DNA of 64,000 nucleotides from Acidobacteriota bacterium (GCA_020200135.1 JAIVJI010000078.1:28428-92427); one strand, 5' to 3'; positions 43,427 through 57,884 are shown, counted from the stretch's first letter. Numbers and translations are program-made. Notes: generated by a model from the sequence alone, not told the origin.

Positions 43427-44593
43427 TCAGTCTTCGGCCGGCTTGAGCAGCTTCGACGGCGGCGGCGGGGTGTTCAAATCTTCGATGTTGAGCCGCACCA
43501 TGCCGCCCGCGTCGGTGTAGACCTCCTGTTCGGCCTGCCGCGCGCGCCTGTGGAGGAAGACCGCGCCGCCGATGAGTCCGCCGACGCCGAGGCAGACCAG
43601 GATGGCGACCCCGGTCGTGATGAGCGTCGTCAGGATGACTCCGCCCATCGTCGAGGTGTAGGCGCGGATCGCGATCTCGTCCGCGTGCGGGTTGCGGCCG
43701 AGCCAGCGCACGTCCTTCTCCCACTTTACGCCCGCGGCCAGTTTCTCCGCCGCCGCGGCGTCCGGCGCGTCGAAGACGAAGACCGCGTAGTTGCCGACGC
43801 GCTTGTACGCGGAAGGGACGGGCTGCCCGGCGGCCTTCAGCTCGGCGACGCGTCGGTTGACGGCGGCGTCCGCGTCGAAGGCGTGCTGCGGCGTGGTGAA
43901 CTCGACGACGACGAGCAGCGCCTCGCCGTAGTTGGCGGCGACGGCCTCCGCGCCGCCCTCCAGCGCGACGGCGTCGAGCACGGGGCGCCTCCCGGCCGCC
44001 GTTTGCAGCGCCGGGAGGGTGACGGCGTATGCCGCACGGTCGTAGGTCTTCTCCCACTCGGGCAGGTGCGAGACGAGCACCGGCAGGCCGTTCTCGCCGC
44101 CCTCAAGCGTCGCGGCGAACTGGCGCGCGAAGTCGATGTAGGGTTCGAGAGCGACTTCGTGCCCCTGCGGGTGGCCGACAGAGACGAACGTCGAGCCTTT
44201 GACGAAATCAACGCCGCTCGGCGTCAAGATGCTGGCCGTCCCGATATCGCCGAGCTTCACGTCGCGCCGGGCGGACGAGTTGAGGAGCGTGAAGAAGGAG
44301 TACGCGCCGCTCTCCGAATCCGTCCGTACGACGGAGACGTTGAAGACCTCGCCCGAAGGCGAGACGTACGTGCGGCGACCGTTATACCTGACGCCGTAAT
44401 CCTCGCGGCGGACGCCATCGTAAAAATTCGGCGGGGTAACGGCCGGCCCCTGGGCGCGGAAGTCGCCGAGCCGTTCGGGGAGAAGTTTGGCGGCCCCGGC
44501 GGGCGCGGTCTGCGCCACGGCGGCGGTCGAGCAGAGGAACGCGACGGCGAGAGAGAGGGAGAATGACAGTTTCGACAGCAACGGAATACGCAC
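43427..44593 (-). CDS. DUF6599-like secreted protein with C-terminal membrane anchor
   Basis: 388 residues if GTG 44593 is the start, which gives signal peptide RIPLLSKLSFSLSLAVAFLC ending TAAVAQ; the open frame extends further upstream through the preceding gene. Core pattern LLPERLGDFRAQGPAV, YDGVRREDYGVRYNGRRTYV, FNVSVVRTDSESGAYSFFTL is typical of acidobacterial DUF6599-like proteins of unknown function. Residues ~315-345 (GVILTTLITTGVAILVCLGV continuing GGLIGGAVFL) form a transmembrane helix before a short cytoplasmic tail. Last gene of a three-gene minus-strand operon. Confidence 0.65.
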   Translation of the reverse strand: MRIPLLSKLSFSLSLAVAFLCSTAAVAQTAPAGAAKLLPERLGDFRAQGPAVTPPNFYDGVRREDYGVRYNGRRTYVSPSGEVFNVSVVRTDSESGAYSFFTLLNSSARRDVKLGDIGTASILTPSGVDFVKGSTFVSVGHPQGHEVALEPYIDFARQFAATLEGGENGLPVLVSHLPEWEKTYDRAAYAVTLPALQTAAGRRPVLDAVALEGGAEAVAANYGEALLVVVEFTTPQHAFDADAAVNRRVAELKAAGQPVPSAYKRVGNYAVFVFDAPDAAAAEKLAAGVKWEKDVRWLGRNPHADEIAIRAYTSTMGGVILTTLITTGVAILVCLGVGGLIGGAVFLHRRARQAEQEVYTDAGGMVRLNIEDLNTPPPPSKLLKPAED

Positions 44594-45264
44594 GTTAGAA
44601 CGTGGCGGCGCGGGTCGGGGATGTCGCGCAGGACGGTCGCGCCGGCGGCGTCGCTCGCGTTGTCCACGACGACGTTGCCGAAGCGCAGGAGCCGCTGCGG
44701 GATGGTCGTCGTCACCGACACGTCCTGGATGTTGCGCAGGGGGATGTTGCGCGTCGTGCGCGAGATGAAGCCCTCGTCGATCTCGATCTTCGCGTCGGTG
44801 AGCGTGTATTGCACTGAGTTGCGCATCAGATGCTTGTAGGCCGGGAGGAGCAGCAGCGCGAGCGCCAGCGGAATGGAAACGTAGTAGGGGACGGTGACAA
44901 AACTCTGCCACGCGAGCAGCGCGACCAGAAGCACGCCGCCGAGCGCGGCCAGCGCGTAGCCGAGTTTGACGAAGAGGAGCGTCGGGCGGACGGTGAAGAC
45001 CGTCTTCTCCTCAACATCGTCCGCGGCGCGCGGCGCGGGCTCGCGGCGCTCGGGCGGCGGCGCGAGCGGGCGCACCTGCAGAGGCTCGACGGGGCGCGGC
45101 GCCTGTGCCGGGCGCGGCCGGGCGTCGGCGGCGACCCGCGTCTCCTCGTTCGAGGGGCCGGGCGCGTAGCGCGTCTCCTCGGAGTCGGTGGGCGCGCCGC
45201 AGGCGGCGCAGAAGCGCGCGCCCGGCGTCAGGGGCGTGCGGCAGTCCGGACAGTTTTCCATCAA
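44257..45264 (-). CDS. Zinc-ribbon + bacterial PH-domain membrane protein, C-terminus out of frame
   Basis: N-terminus CPDCRTPLTPGARFCAACGA is a double-CxxC zinc ribbon; an Ala/Pro linker follows; two TM helices (LGYALAALGGVLLVALLAWQ and YYVSIPLALALLLLPAY) precede a bPH_2 domain (YTLTDAKIEIDEGFISRTTR, NIPLRNIQDVSVTTTIPQRL, FGNVVVDNASDAAGATVL). After RDIPDP (near 44610) the sequence loses family character and runs ~130 Ser/Arg/Pro-rich residues through the next gene in another frame. A frameshift close to the natural end (about 44590-44612) is the likely cause; the authentic protein is probably ~225 residues. Confidence 0.6.
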   Translation of the reverse strand: MMENCPDCRTPLTPGARFCAACGAPTDSEETRYAPGPSNEETRVAADARPRPAQAPRPVEPLQVRPLAPPPERREPAPRAADDVEEKTVFTVRPTLLFVKLGYALAALGGVLLVALLAWQSFVTVPYYVSIPLALALLLLPAYKHLMRNSVQYTLTDAKIEIDEGFISRTTRNIPLRNIQDVSVTTTIPQRLLRFGNVVVDNASDAAGATVLRDIPDPRRHVLTCVFRCCRNCHSPSLSPSRSSARPPPWRRPRPPGPPNFSPNGSATSAPRGRPLPRRIFTMASAARITASGITVAARTSRLRARSSTSPSYGRIRRAARTPSSRSSTRPPGAT

Positions 45265-45268
45265 AGTC

Positions 45269-46711
45269 TCACTCCGTCTCGCAGAGTTCGCGCAGCCGGT
45301 CGAGCAGCTCGACCGCGTCGTACGGCACTTCGACCGCGCCGCTCGCGCCCGCGCTCAAAGCCTCGGCGCGCAGCCCTTCGCGGCCGGCGGGCAGGAGCAG
45401 CAGCGCCGGGGGCGCTTGTCCCGCGCGCGACTGCTTCCGCAGACGCCTGAGCATCTCGACGCCGTCCATCTCGCGCAGCTCGTAATCGACGACGAGCGCG
45501 TCGGGGCGGTCGATGCGCAGGAGGTTGAGCGCGTGCTGGCCGTCGAAGGCGGCGCGCACTTCATAAGCGGCCGAGCGCATCAGCAGGTTGACCTGAGCCA
45601 TGCGCTCCGCGTCCGAGACGACGAGCATCACGCGTCGGAGCCTTCCGCCCGCATGCGAAGCGCCGGCCGAAGACCCGGCCTGCGCCTGCGCCGCGGTTTC
45701 CCTTGCCGAGACCGCCGTGTTCACGCCCGACGCGACGGCTTCGGCCGGGACGCCGTGGGGTTCATTCACGACCCCCTTCGTCGTCGCGCGCCGCTCCGCG
45801 TCCGCCCCGGCCGCTCCCGCTTCCGCGAAGCCATAAACGACGACCCGCGCCGCCGAGTTCGCGCCGCGCGCTTCGCCCAGAGCGGCCTCGGCCTGTTCGA
45901 CCAGCCGCTCGACCTCCGTGCCGTGCGCGGGGAAGGACGAGAGGCCGGCGTAGAGGTCGCCGCCCTCGCACGCCTCGGCGAACTCCTCGCGCAGGCGTGC
46001 GAGCGTCGCGCGCGCCGCGGTCGCGTCGGCGCCGGGAAGGTAGACGACGAGCGTCGCCGGCCCGTAGAAGGCGACCGCGTCGACGCGCCGCAGGTTGAGT
46101 TTGAGAAAGCCGTGGGCTTCGGTCAGCGCGCCGCCCCCGGCGTCGACGAGCGCGACCGAGCCGGTCGCGCCGCGCCGCGCGTCGGCGCCGACCGCGTCGA
46201 GCAGGAAGAGGAAGTTGTCTATCTCGGAGCGCTGGTCGGCGACGACCGGAGCGCTGCGGCGTCCCGACTCGACGCGCCAGAGGAGCGCCCGGAGGCGCGC
46301 GCGCAGCTCTTCGGCAGGCGCGTCCCGCGAGAAGTAGTCGTCCGCGCCGAGGTGTTGCGCGGCGCTGCGGAGCGCGCGGCCGTCGTCGCGGAAGAGGAGC
46401 ACGACGGGCAGCGCGAAGCTCGAAGGCTGCGCGCGCAGACGGCGCGCGAGCGAGAGGAGTCGCGCCTCGCCCTCGCGCGTGCCGAAGGCGATGAGGACGA
46501 CCGAAGGCGAAGTCTCTTTCGCGCGCGCGGCGGCCTCCTCGGCCGTGGCCTCCGCGGCCTCGAAGCCGGCGGCGGCGAGCCTCTCGCGCAGCGCCTCGGC
46601 GTCCGCGCCTTCCTCGGCGACCAGCAGCGCGCGCCTCGCGGCTCCGTCTGAGTCTTGTCGAGAGTCTTGTTGCACGTCTTTGGGGCGGGCGGTACTGACC
46701 CGGCGCCGCAA
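45269..46711 (-). CDS. Receiver - degenerate GGDEF - receiver signalling protein
   Basis: 480 residues. Residues ~25-145 resemble a receiver domain (ALLVAEEGADAEALRERLAA) but the phospho-acceptor position reads LIAFG without Asp. Residues ~155-300 look like a GGDEF fold (SEIDNFLFLLDAVGADARRG, DLYAGLSSFPAHGTEVERLV) with no GGDEF motif, so diguanylate cyclase activity is unlikely. After an Ala-rich linker, residues ~360-478 form a canonical receiver: VMLVVSDAERMAQVNLLMRS and DALVVDYELREMDGVEML with the acceptor Asp. Four bases separate it from the PH-domain gene. Partner kinase unknown. Confidence 0.7.
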   Translation of the reverse strand: MRRRVSTARPKDVQQDSRQDSDGAARRALLVAEEGADAEALRERLAAAGFEAAEATAEEAAARAKETSPSVVLIAFGTREGEARLLSLARRLRAQPSSFALPVVLLFRDDGRALRSAAQHLGADDYFSRDAPAEELRARLRALLWRVESGRRSAPVVADQRSEIDNFLFLLDAVGADARRGATGSVALVDAGGGALTEAHGFLKLNLRRVDAVAFYGPATLVVYLPGADATAARATLARLREEFAEACEGGDLYAGLSSFPAHGTEVERLVEQAEAALGEARGANSAARVVVYGFAEAGAAGADAERRATTKGVVNEPHGVPAEAVASGVNTAVSARETAAQAQAGSSAGASHAGGRLRRVMLVVSDAERMAQVNLLMRSAAYEVRAAFDGQHALNLLRIDRPDALVVDYELREMDGVEMLRRLRKQSRAGQAPPALLLLPAGREGLRAEALSAGASGAVEVPYDAVELLDRLRELCETE

Positions 46712-46832
46712 TCATACCGCGACAGCCCGCGCGGCCAAACATCCGGGGCGCACAAAAAACGAGAGGGACGGTTCGGCGCCCGTCCCTCTCACGAGTCTGT
46801 TGGTTTTTCGAGTCCGGCCGTGTGGGCCGTCG

Positions 46833-47717
46833 TCACTGGCTGACGAGACGCAGCTTGCCGTCGGGCGTCCGCACGGCGTAGACGTTCGTCTCGTAGACGA
46901 GCGGAGGCGGCTCGGCGGACTTGAGCTTTGCGATCTGCGTGCGCGAGACGCGCGGCGCGATGCGCGCCGTCGAGGGGTCGCGCATCAGTGCGTAGCGCGC
47001 TGAGATGCGTTTGACGTACTCCTGCGTCTCGCGGTAGGGCGGGACGTTGCGGCCGTACTTCAGAACCGCGCCCTCGCCCGCGTTGTAGCCGGCCAGGGCG
47101 AGTCGCACGTCGCCGTCGAACATGTTGAGCAGGATGCGCATGTATTTGACGCCGCCCTCGATGTTCTGCCGCGGGTCGAAGATGTCGCGGACGCCGAGGC
47201 GCGCGGCCGTCGCCGGCATCAACTGCATCAGCCCGCGCGCGCCCTTGTATGAGAGCGCGAACTTTTTGAAGGACGACTCGCGGTGCATGATCGAGTAGAT
47301 GAGCAGCGGGTCAACGCCGTGGCGGTTGCTCGACTCGACGATGAAGCGGTCGACGCTGGCGTCTCCGGTCGAGAAGCCGTCGAGCGCGCTCCCCAAAGCC
47401 ATCTGGAGAGAAGGCGCGGGGGCGACCGCGGCCGGCGCGGCGGAGCGGCGCGGCGCCGAAGCCGGGGCGGGGGACTTGGAAGCGTCGGCGGCGGCAGTCG
47501 GCGAGCTGGTCCGCGCGGTCAGCTTCAGCGCCCTCCTCGGTCGCGTGGCGGGCGCGGGCGGCGTGGGCGGCTGTTCGACGCGCACGCCGTCGGGCACGTC
47601 GAAGTTGTCGAAGCGGTAGCCGCCCGCGGCTTGCTGCGCGGAGGCGGTCAGGCAGGAGAAGAGAAGCAGGGCGCAGGCGGGGGCGAGTCTCTTGCGGAGC
47701 GGGGGAAGTGTTTTCAT
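46833..47717 (-). CDS. Lytic transglycosylase (SLT domain)
   Basis: 294 residues from ATG 47717, which gives signal peptide [20 protein letters not shown] ending TASAQ; a longer in-frame start at 47849 lacks a signal. Residues ~30-110 are Ala/Pro-rich; residues ~120-240 form the SLT domain: [20 protein letters not shown] with catalytic Glu in [21 protein letters not shown], and [16 protein letters not shown]. It cleaves glycan strands in the periplasm. A short C-terminal domain ([20 protein letters not shown]) follows. Promoter at 47840-47869. Confidence 0.88.
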   Translation of the reverse strand: MKTLPPLRKRLAPACALLLFSCLTASAQQAAGGYRFDNFDVPDGVRVEQPPTPPAPATRPRRALKLTARTSSPTAAADASKSPAPASAPRRSAAPAAVAPAPSLQMALGSALDGFSTGDASVDRFIVESSNRHGVDPLLIYSIMHRESSFKKFALSYKGARGLMQLMPATAARLGVRDIFDPRQNIEGGVKYMRILLNMFDGDVRLALAGYNAGEGAVLKYGRNVPPYRETQEYVKRISARYALMRDPSTARIAPRVSRTQIAKLKSAEPPPLVYETNVYAVRTPDGKLRLVSQ

Positions 47718-47839
47718 GACCTTGCTCGTTCCGGACGCGCTCGCGCGTCTTGATAAATCTCTGAGGGGCGCGTTGAATTTTTGTCTGAGGAAGGGGTCGC
47801 CGAAAGCCGTCACGGGTGCGCTCGACCGAACGCACAAGC

Positions 47840-47869
47840 AGGATAACACATCGAAACCGGACTGTTCAA
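47840..47869 (-). promoter_or_regulatory. Candidate sigma70 promoter for the lytic transglycosylase gene
   Basis: On the minus strand, TTGAAC (47864-47869) and TATCCT (47840-47845) are separated by 18 bases, 123 bases upstream of the start codon, in an AT-rich divergent region. The + strand gene at 48088 must have its own promoter in the same 370-base gap, but I could not place it. Confidence 0.45.
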
Positions 47870-48087
47870 CAAAATTCCCTGAGTGTTTAACTCAAAATAT
47901 TTATCAATTTAGACGGGTAATATGTGCCGGTGGGGTGGGGGCAGGGGTGTGAGAGGCTCGGGGCGTGCGCGGCGCGCGGGCGGGAGTCTTGACAGCGCGT
48001 GTATGATGAAGGCCGCTCATCCGAGCGGATTCTACGGCACATAACGCGTGCGTCCGCCAGCGCACCTCACCCTTCAGGAGAAAGAAA

Positions 48088-48462
48088 ATGAGGAGAATAC
48101 TGACCGCCGCGCTCGCGGCGACGCTCTCGCTTTCTGCCGTCGTCGTGGCGCAAACCAGCGCCCCCTCCGCAAACACGGCCGACGCCAACACGAACGCGCC
48201 GAAGAAGCGCGGCCCCGTCTTCCGCGCCACGAAGGAACAGGTCAAACAGGCTCAGGAGATTCTGAAGCGGAGGGGCTTCTACGCGGGCGACTCCAACGGC
48301 AAGCTGGACGCGGCGACGCGCGAGGGCCTCAGGAAGTACCAGGAGGCCGAGGGGCTCAAAGTCACGGGCACGCTCAACGCGGCGACGCTCCAGAAGATGA
48401 ACGTCGTGCTCACAGACAAGCAGAAGACCTGGGTCGCCGCACACAGCCGGACCGGGCAGTGA
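48088..48462 (+). CDS. Secreted peptidoglycan-binding domain protein
   Basis: 124 residues. Signal peptide MRRILTAALAATLSLSAVVV ending AQ, a short Asn/Ala/Lys linker, then one PG_binding_1 domain: VKQAQEILKRRGFYAGDSNG, KLDAATREGLRKYQEAEGLK, VTGTLNAATLQKMNV. The domain binds peptidoglycan; no catalytic module is attached, so it may be a small structural or regulatory periplasmic protein. RBS AGGAG precedes ATG 48088 at the usual spacing. Confidence 0.85.
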   Translation: MRRILTAALAATLSLSAVVVAQTSAPSANTADANTNAPKKRGPVFRATKEQVKQAQEILKRRGFYAGDSNGKLDAATREGLRKYQEAEGLKVTGTLNAATLQKMNVVLTDKQKTWVAAHSRTGQ

Positions 48463-48487
48463 GCGGCTAAAGAGGGGTAGGGGTAAA

Positions 48488-48540
48488 AAAGGGGAAGGGG
48501 GAGGGACTGAAAACCTTTATCCCTTCCCCTTCCCCTTTGA
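48488..48540 (-). terminator. Intrinsic terminator of alaS (minus strand)
   Basis: 18-bp purine/pyrimidine stem (48488-48505 with 48521-48538, one G-U) between convergent genes. On the minus strand it is followed by TTTTTT, so it mainly ends alaS transcription; on + the T-run is short. Confidence 0.8.
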
Positions 48541-48548
48541 CCCTTCGT

Positions 48549-50915
<2,367 letters not shown>

Positions 50916-50923
50916 AAAAAAAG

Positions 50924-50951
50924 TAGTCAGTAGACAGTGGCCAGCAGCCGG
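50924..50951 (+). repeat. Degenerate TAGTCAG-type heptamers before alaS
   Basis: TAGTCAG (50924), TAGACAG (50931), TGGCCAG (50938), CAGCCGG (50945): four heptamers of decaying similarity nine bases upstream of the alaS start, in its 5' untranslated region. Confidence 0.6.
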
Positions 50952-51125
50952 TAGAGGCCGTCTGACGACGAGTGAATACTTGACCAGAATCTCCTTGCGG
51001 AAAAGTTTAGCACGCGGCATCGGGGCGGGCGAAACGGCGACGCCGAGCGCTTCGGCCGCGAGGTGAAAGTCTCCCGCCGCGGCGAGTTTCGGTGGTACAA
51101 TCCGCCGCCCGCGCAGGTGAACTGG

Positions 51126-53954
<2,829 letters not shown>

Positions 53955-54002
53955 GAATCAAGGCGGGTGAGGGGACGCGCGCGGGGAGCGGCGGGCCAAA
54001 GT

Positions 54003-54608
54003 TCAGTCGGCCAAAGTCTCGTCGACGTCCGCGGCCGCGGCCTCGCGCACCTTGCGGATGATGAGGTCGTAGGAGAAGCCGAGGCGCAGGAGGTGGTCGT
54101 AGAGGCTCTTGGTCTCCTGGCGCGTCGCGGGGCGGCCGCGCAGGCGCACGCGCTTGTCGATGGCGCGCGCGATGAGTTCTTCCTCGGGCGTCTCCTGGTA
54201 GACGAGTTCGAGCGCGGCGTCGGCCGTCTCCTTCGAGATTTTTTTGGCCTGGAGGTCGCGCGCGAGTCGCTGGCGGCCGACCGGCTTCTGCCTGACGCGG
54301 TAGGAGGCGAAGCCGACGGCGAACCGCTCGTCGTCGAGGTAGCCGTACTCCTTGAGCTTGGCGAGCGCGTAGTCGACGGCCTCCTCGTCCGCCCACCCTT
54401 TTTCGAGCAGGCGCTCGCGCAGCTCCTCGACCGAGCGCGGCTTGGCGGCGAGGAGTTTGACGGCCCTCTGCACCGTGCGCGCGCGCGCCTTCTCGGCGTC
54501 GACGACGCGCGGCGGTCGCGCCTTCCGCTTCTCCTCTTCGAGGTCGGCGTTGATCTGCCTCTCGGTCTTCGACGGCCTCGGCCTGTACTTCCGGCTCTTG
54601 CGCTGCAT
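54003..54608 (-). CDS. recX: Regulatory protein RecX
   Basis: 201 residues from ATG 54608. RecX inhibits RecA filament activity. A basic N-terminal ~45 residues precede the RecX repeat helices: AVKLLAAKPRSVEELRERLL, KGWADEEAVDYALAKLKEYG, YLDDERFAVGFASYRVRQKP, VGRQRLARDLQAKKISKETA, then LGFSYDLIIRKVREA at the C-terminus. Its usual neighbour recA is not in the window. It converges with the kinase gene across 48 bases and diverges from truB. Confidence 0.88.
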   Translation of the reverse strand: MQRKSRKYRPRPSKTERQINADLEEEKRKARPPRVVDAEKARARTVQRAVKLLAAKPRSVEELRERLLEKGWADEEAVDYALAKLKEYGYLDDERFAVGFASYRVRQKPVGRQRLARDLQAKKISKETADAALELVYQETPEEELIARAIDKRVRLRGRPATRQETKSLYDHLLRLGFSYDLIIRKVREAAAADVDETLAD

Positions 54609-54673
54609 CTCGGACGATACTCTACCCGCCCGCCTTTAGGTCGGCAAATGATTGCTTTAAGATTGCCGGCAGG

Positions 54674-55618
54674 ATGGACGGCATTCTCATCATCGACAAG
54701 CCCGCGGGCTGGACTTCGCACGACGTGGTGGCGCGCGCGCGGCGCGTGCTCGGGGAGAAGCGCGTCGGGCACACGGGCACGCTCGACCCTTTCGCCACCG
54801 GCGTCCTCGTCCTGCTCGTCGGGCGCGCGACGCGGCTCGCGCAGTTCCTCTCGGGCGCGGAGAAGGAGTACGTGGCGACCGTCCGCCTCGGCTACTCGAC
54901 CGACACGGGCGACCTGATGGGCGGGCGCCGCGAGAGCCTGTCCCCGGGCGAGGCGGCGCTCGACTGCGCGGCCGTCACGCGCGAACGCGTGGAGGCGGCG
55001 CTCGCCCCCTTGCGCGGCGACATCGAACAGGTGCCGCCGATGTACTCGGCGAAGAAGGTCGCGGGGAAGAAGCTCTACGAGCTTGCGCGCCGGGGGGAAG
55101 AGGTCGAGCGCAAGGCCGCGCGCGTCCGCGTGAGCGAGTTTGAGATTCTTGCCGACGAAGACGGAAGTCTTCTGCGTCCCGGCGCGGGCGGGACGTGCGA
55201 CCTGCGCGCGCGCGTCGTCTGCTCGGCCGGGACTTACGTGCGCGCTCTGGCCGAGTCGGTCGGCGAAAATTTAGGCACGGGCGCGCACCTCTCGGCGCTC
55301 AGGCGCACGCGCGCCGGCGAGTTCGGCTTAGAGCGCGCGGTCTCTTTGGAAAGAATGCAAAAACTCGTCGAGGGGGGCGGGAAATTTTTAGTCCCCCTGG
55401 AAGCGGCGCTCCCGCACCTGCCCGCGGCGCATCTAACGGCCGAGGACGCGCGCCGCGCGCGGCACGGGGCGGCGGTGCCCGTGCGCGACCGCGCGGGACT
55501 GGAGGACGGCCGCCACGTGCGCGTCCACGACGAGGGCGGGGCGCTCATCGCGGTCGGCGTCTACGACGGGGCGGCCGGGCTCGTCAGGCCGCGCGTGATG
55601 CTCGCGGTCGAAAAATAA
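54674..55618 (+). CDS. truB: tRNA pseudouridine-55 synthase
   Basis: 314 residues from ATG 54674. Converts U55 of the tRNA T-loop to pseudouridine. MDGILIIDKPAGWTSHDVVA and KRVGHTGTLDPFATGVLVLL (catalytic Asp38) start the protein; EYVATVRLGYSTDTGDLMGG and QVPPMYSAKKVAGKKLYELA follow; YVRALAESVGENLGTGAHLS is the conserved RNA-binding segment. The C-terminal ~70 residues form a PUA-like domain. Stands alone between divergent recX and the prkA operon. Confidence 0.93.
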   Translation: MDGILIIDKPAGWTSHDVVARARRVLGEKRVGHTGTLDPFATGVLVLLVGRATRLAQFLSGAEKEYVATVRLGYSTDTGDLMGGRRESLSPGEAALDCAAVTRERVEAALAPLRGDIEQVPPMYSAKKVAGKKLYELARRGEEVERKAARVRVSEFEILADEDGSLLRPGAGGTCDLRARVVCSAGTYVRALAESVGENLGTGAHLSALRRTRAGEFGLERAVSLERMQKLVEGGGKFLVPLEAALPHLPAAHLTAEDARRARHGAAVPVRDRAGLEDGRHVRVHDEGGALIAVGVYDGAAGLVRPRVMLAVEK

Positions 55619-55621
55619 GTG

Positions 55622-55653
55622 TTGACCGGGGCGGGAGAGGGCTGTGCTATACT
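55622..55653 (+). promoter_or_regulatory. Candidate promoter of the prkA operon
   Basis: TTGACC (55622-55627) and TATACT (55648-55653); spacing of 20 is long, but TGC directly before TATACT makes it an extended -10. It lies just after the truB stop and about 270 bases before prkA. Confidence 0.5.
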
Positions 55654-55921
55654 CGGCCGCAACGGCGGTCGTGAAAGCGACTCGGCATCGACAGGCGCGA
55701 GCCGTCCGGCAGCCCTTTCCCATTTGAAAAAAAAGCTAGTTGAGGAGTTGAACGAAACTCGACGGCGCGGCGAGCGCGTCTCGCGCGGGCGCCCTGCACA
55801 CGCGCATCGAGTTGCGTTCCTCAAGGCGTCCCTTTCGGGCCGCCCGGTTATCATTTGAGGGCGTGACTCCACACGCCGTCCCTAGCGCGCGCGAAGCCGA
55901 CAGTGAGGTTTACAGAAGGCT
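55654..55921 (+). other. Long prkA leader region
   Basis: About 268 bases between the candidate promoter and prkA with an A8 tract (55729-55736) and GC-rich pairing segments (for example GGCGTGACTCCACACGCC at 55859-55876, a GGCGTG/CACGCC hairpin). A short + frame across it lacks an RBS and codon bias and is not called. Post-transcriptional control is possible. Confidence 0.35.
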
Positions 55922-57859
55922 ATGCAAGAGCAGGATGGCAAAGGAAAGTTCGACATTTCGGCGCGGCTCGAAGCGCTGCGCCAGGAGCACGCGGCGCTGG
56001 CCTGGGAGGGGAGCTTCCGCGACTACTTCGAGCTGGTCACCCAGAACCCGCGCCTCGCCCAACTCTCACACGCACGCATCAACGACATGATCCACGCCTC
56101 GGGCGTGGAGAAATTGAACGAGGGGACGCGCGACGAGGTCGCGCGCTACAGGTTCTTCGCCTCCGAGCTGTTCGGCATCGAGGAGCCCATCGCGCGCTTC
56201 GTCGAGTACTTCAAGTCGGCCGCGCAGCGCCTCGAAGTCCGCAAGCGCATCCTCCTTTTGATGGGCCCCGTCGGCGGCGGCAAGTCGACCATCGTCACGA
56301 TGCTCAAGCGGGGCCTGGAGGAGTGGACGCGCACCGAGGCCGGCGCCGTCTACGCCATCAAGGACTGCCCGATGCACGAGGAGCCGCTCCACCTCATCCC
56401 GGCGCAGCTCCGCCCCGAGATCGAGAAGCATTACGGCATCTACATCGAGGGCGACCTCTGCCCGCAGTGCCGCTACGCCTTAGAGCACACCTACGGCGGC
56501 CGCCACGAGGACGTGAGAGTCCACCGCATCGTCTTCTCCGAGAAGCAGCGCGTCGGCATCGGCACCTTCGCCCCGAGTGACCCGAAGTCGCAGGACATCA
56601 CCGAGCTGACCGGCTCCATCGACCTCTCGACCATCGGCGAGGTCGGGGTGGAGAGCGACCCGCGCGCCTACCGCTTCGACGGCGAGCTGAACATCGCCAA
56701 CCGCGGCGTGATGGAGTTCATCGAGATGCTGAAGGTGGACGAGAAGTTCCTCTACTCGCTCCTCACGCTCTCGCAGGAGCAGAACATCAAGACCGGGCGC
56801 TTCGCCATGCTCTACGCCGACGAGGTCATCCTCTCGCACACGAACGAGAACGAGTACGTCTCGTTCGCCGGCAACAAGAAGTCGGAGGCGCTGCAGGACC
56901 GCATCATCCTCGTCCGGGTGCCCTACAACCTCCGCGTCTCGCAGGAGGAGCGCATCTACGACAAGCTCCTCAACCAGTCGGACATCCTCCGCAACGTCCA
57001 CATCGCGCCCAACACCCTGCGCGTCGCCGCGATGTTCGCCGTCATGACGCGGCTCGAAGAGCCGAAGCGCGCCAACGTCGACGTCGTCAAGAAGATGAAG
57101 CTCTACGACGGCGAGGACGTGGAAGGGTACAAGTCGAAGGACGTGCGCGAGCTGAAAGAAGAGTCCGTCCGCGAGGGGATGGACGGCATCAGCCCTCGCT
57201 ACGTCATCAACCGCCTCTCGGGCGCGCTGGTGCGCGACGGCATCACCTGCATCAACCCCATCGACGCGCTGCGCGCCATCAAGGACGGCTTCGAGCAGCA
57301 CACCGGCATCAACCCCGAGCAGCGCGAGCGGTACCTCAACCACATCTCGGCGGCGCGCAAGGAGTACGACGAGCTGGCCAAGATCGAGGTGCAGCGCGCC
57401 TTCGTCTACTCGTTCGAGGAGATGGCGCGCACCATCTGCAACAACTACCTCGACAACGTCGAGTCCTACTGCAACAAGGAGAAGATCAAGGACCCCATCA
57501 CCGAGGAGGAGATGGAGCCCGACGAGCAGCTGATGCGCTCCATCGAGGAGCAGATCGGCATCTCCGACAACGCCAAGAACACCTTCCGCCAGGAGATACT
57601 CATCCGCATCTCCTCCTACGCGCGCAAGGGGCGGCAGTTCGAGTACACGTCGCACGAGCGCCTGAAGGAGGCCATCGAGAAGAAGATCTTCGCCGACCTC
57701 AAGGACGTGGTGAAGATCACGACCTCGGCCAAGACGCCCGACCCCGACCAACTCCGCCGCATCAACGAGGTCGTCGACCGGCTGGTCCGCGACGGCGGCT
57801 ACTGCCCCGTCTGCGCCAACGAGCTGCTGACCTACGTCGGCACGCTCCTCTCGCGCTAA
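55922..57859 (+). CDS. prkA: PrkA family AAA+ serine protein kinase
   Basis: 645 residues from ATG 55922. GPVGGGKST at 115-123 is Walker A of the AAA core; LCPQCRYALEHTYGGRHEDV contains a CxxC; GELNIANRGVMEFIEMLKVD and IKTGRFAMLYADEVILSHTN are strongly conserved PrkA blocks; the C-terminus has the PrkA kinase-type domain (HERLKEAIEKKIFADLKDVV, KTPDPDQLRRINEVVDRLVR) and a final CPVCANELL. PrkA works with YeaH/YhbH and SpoVR in stress, stationary-phase or sporulation-related responses; this organism shows no other sign of sporulation here. Confidence 0.95.
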   Translation: MQEQDGKGKFDISARLEALRQEHAALAWEGSFRDYFELVTQNPRLAQLSHARINDMIHASGVEKLNEGTRDEVARYRFFASELFGIEEPIARFVEYFKSAAQRLEVRKRILLLMGPVGGGKSTIVTMLKRGLEEWTRTEAGAVYAIKDCPMHEEPLHLIPAQLRPEIEKHYGIYIEGDLCPQCRYALEHTYGGRHEDVRVHRIVFSEKQRVGIGTFAPSDPKSQDITELTGSIDLSTIGEVGVESDPRAYRFDGELNIANRGVMEFIEMLKVDEKFLYSLLTLSQEQNIKTGRFAMLYADEVILSHTNENEYVSFAGNKKSEALQDRIILVRVPYNLRVSQEERIYDKLLNQSDILRNVHIAPNTLRVAAMFAVMTRLEEPKRANVDVVKKMKLYDGEDVEGYKSKDVRELKEESVREGMDGISPRYVINRLSGALVRDGITCINPIDALRAIKDGFEQHTGINPEQRERYLNHISAARKEYDELAKIEVQRAFVYSFEEMARTICNNYLDNVESYCNKEKIKDPITEEEMEPDEQLMRSIEEQIGISDNAKNTFRQEILIRISSYARKGRQFEYTSHERLKEAIEKKIFADLKDVVKITTSAKTPDPDQLRRINEVVDRLVRDGGYCPVCANELLTYVGTLLSR

Positions 57860-57884
57860 ACGCGGGCGACTGACAGGACACCAG

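Noticed and set aside
43302..44057. Minus-strand open frame covering the terminator and hairpin 3
   Set aside because: Arg-rich shadow of the DUF6599-like gene; it would read through the intrinsic terminator.
55619..55858. Small protein gene between truB and prkA
   Set aside because: No RBS at its start, begins at the truB stop and overlaps the candidate prkA promoter and leader; composition is not coding-like.
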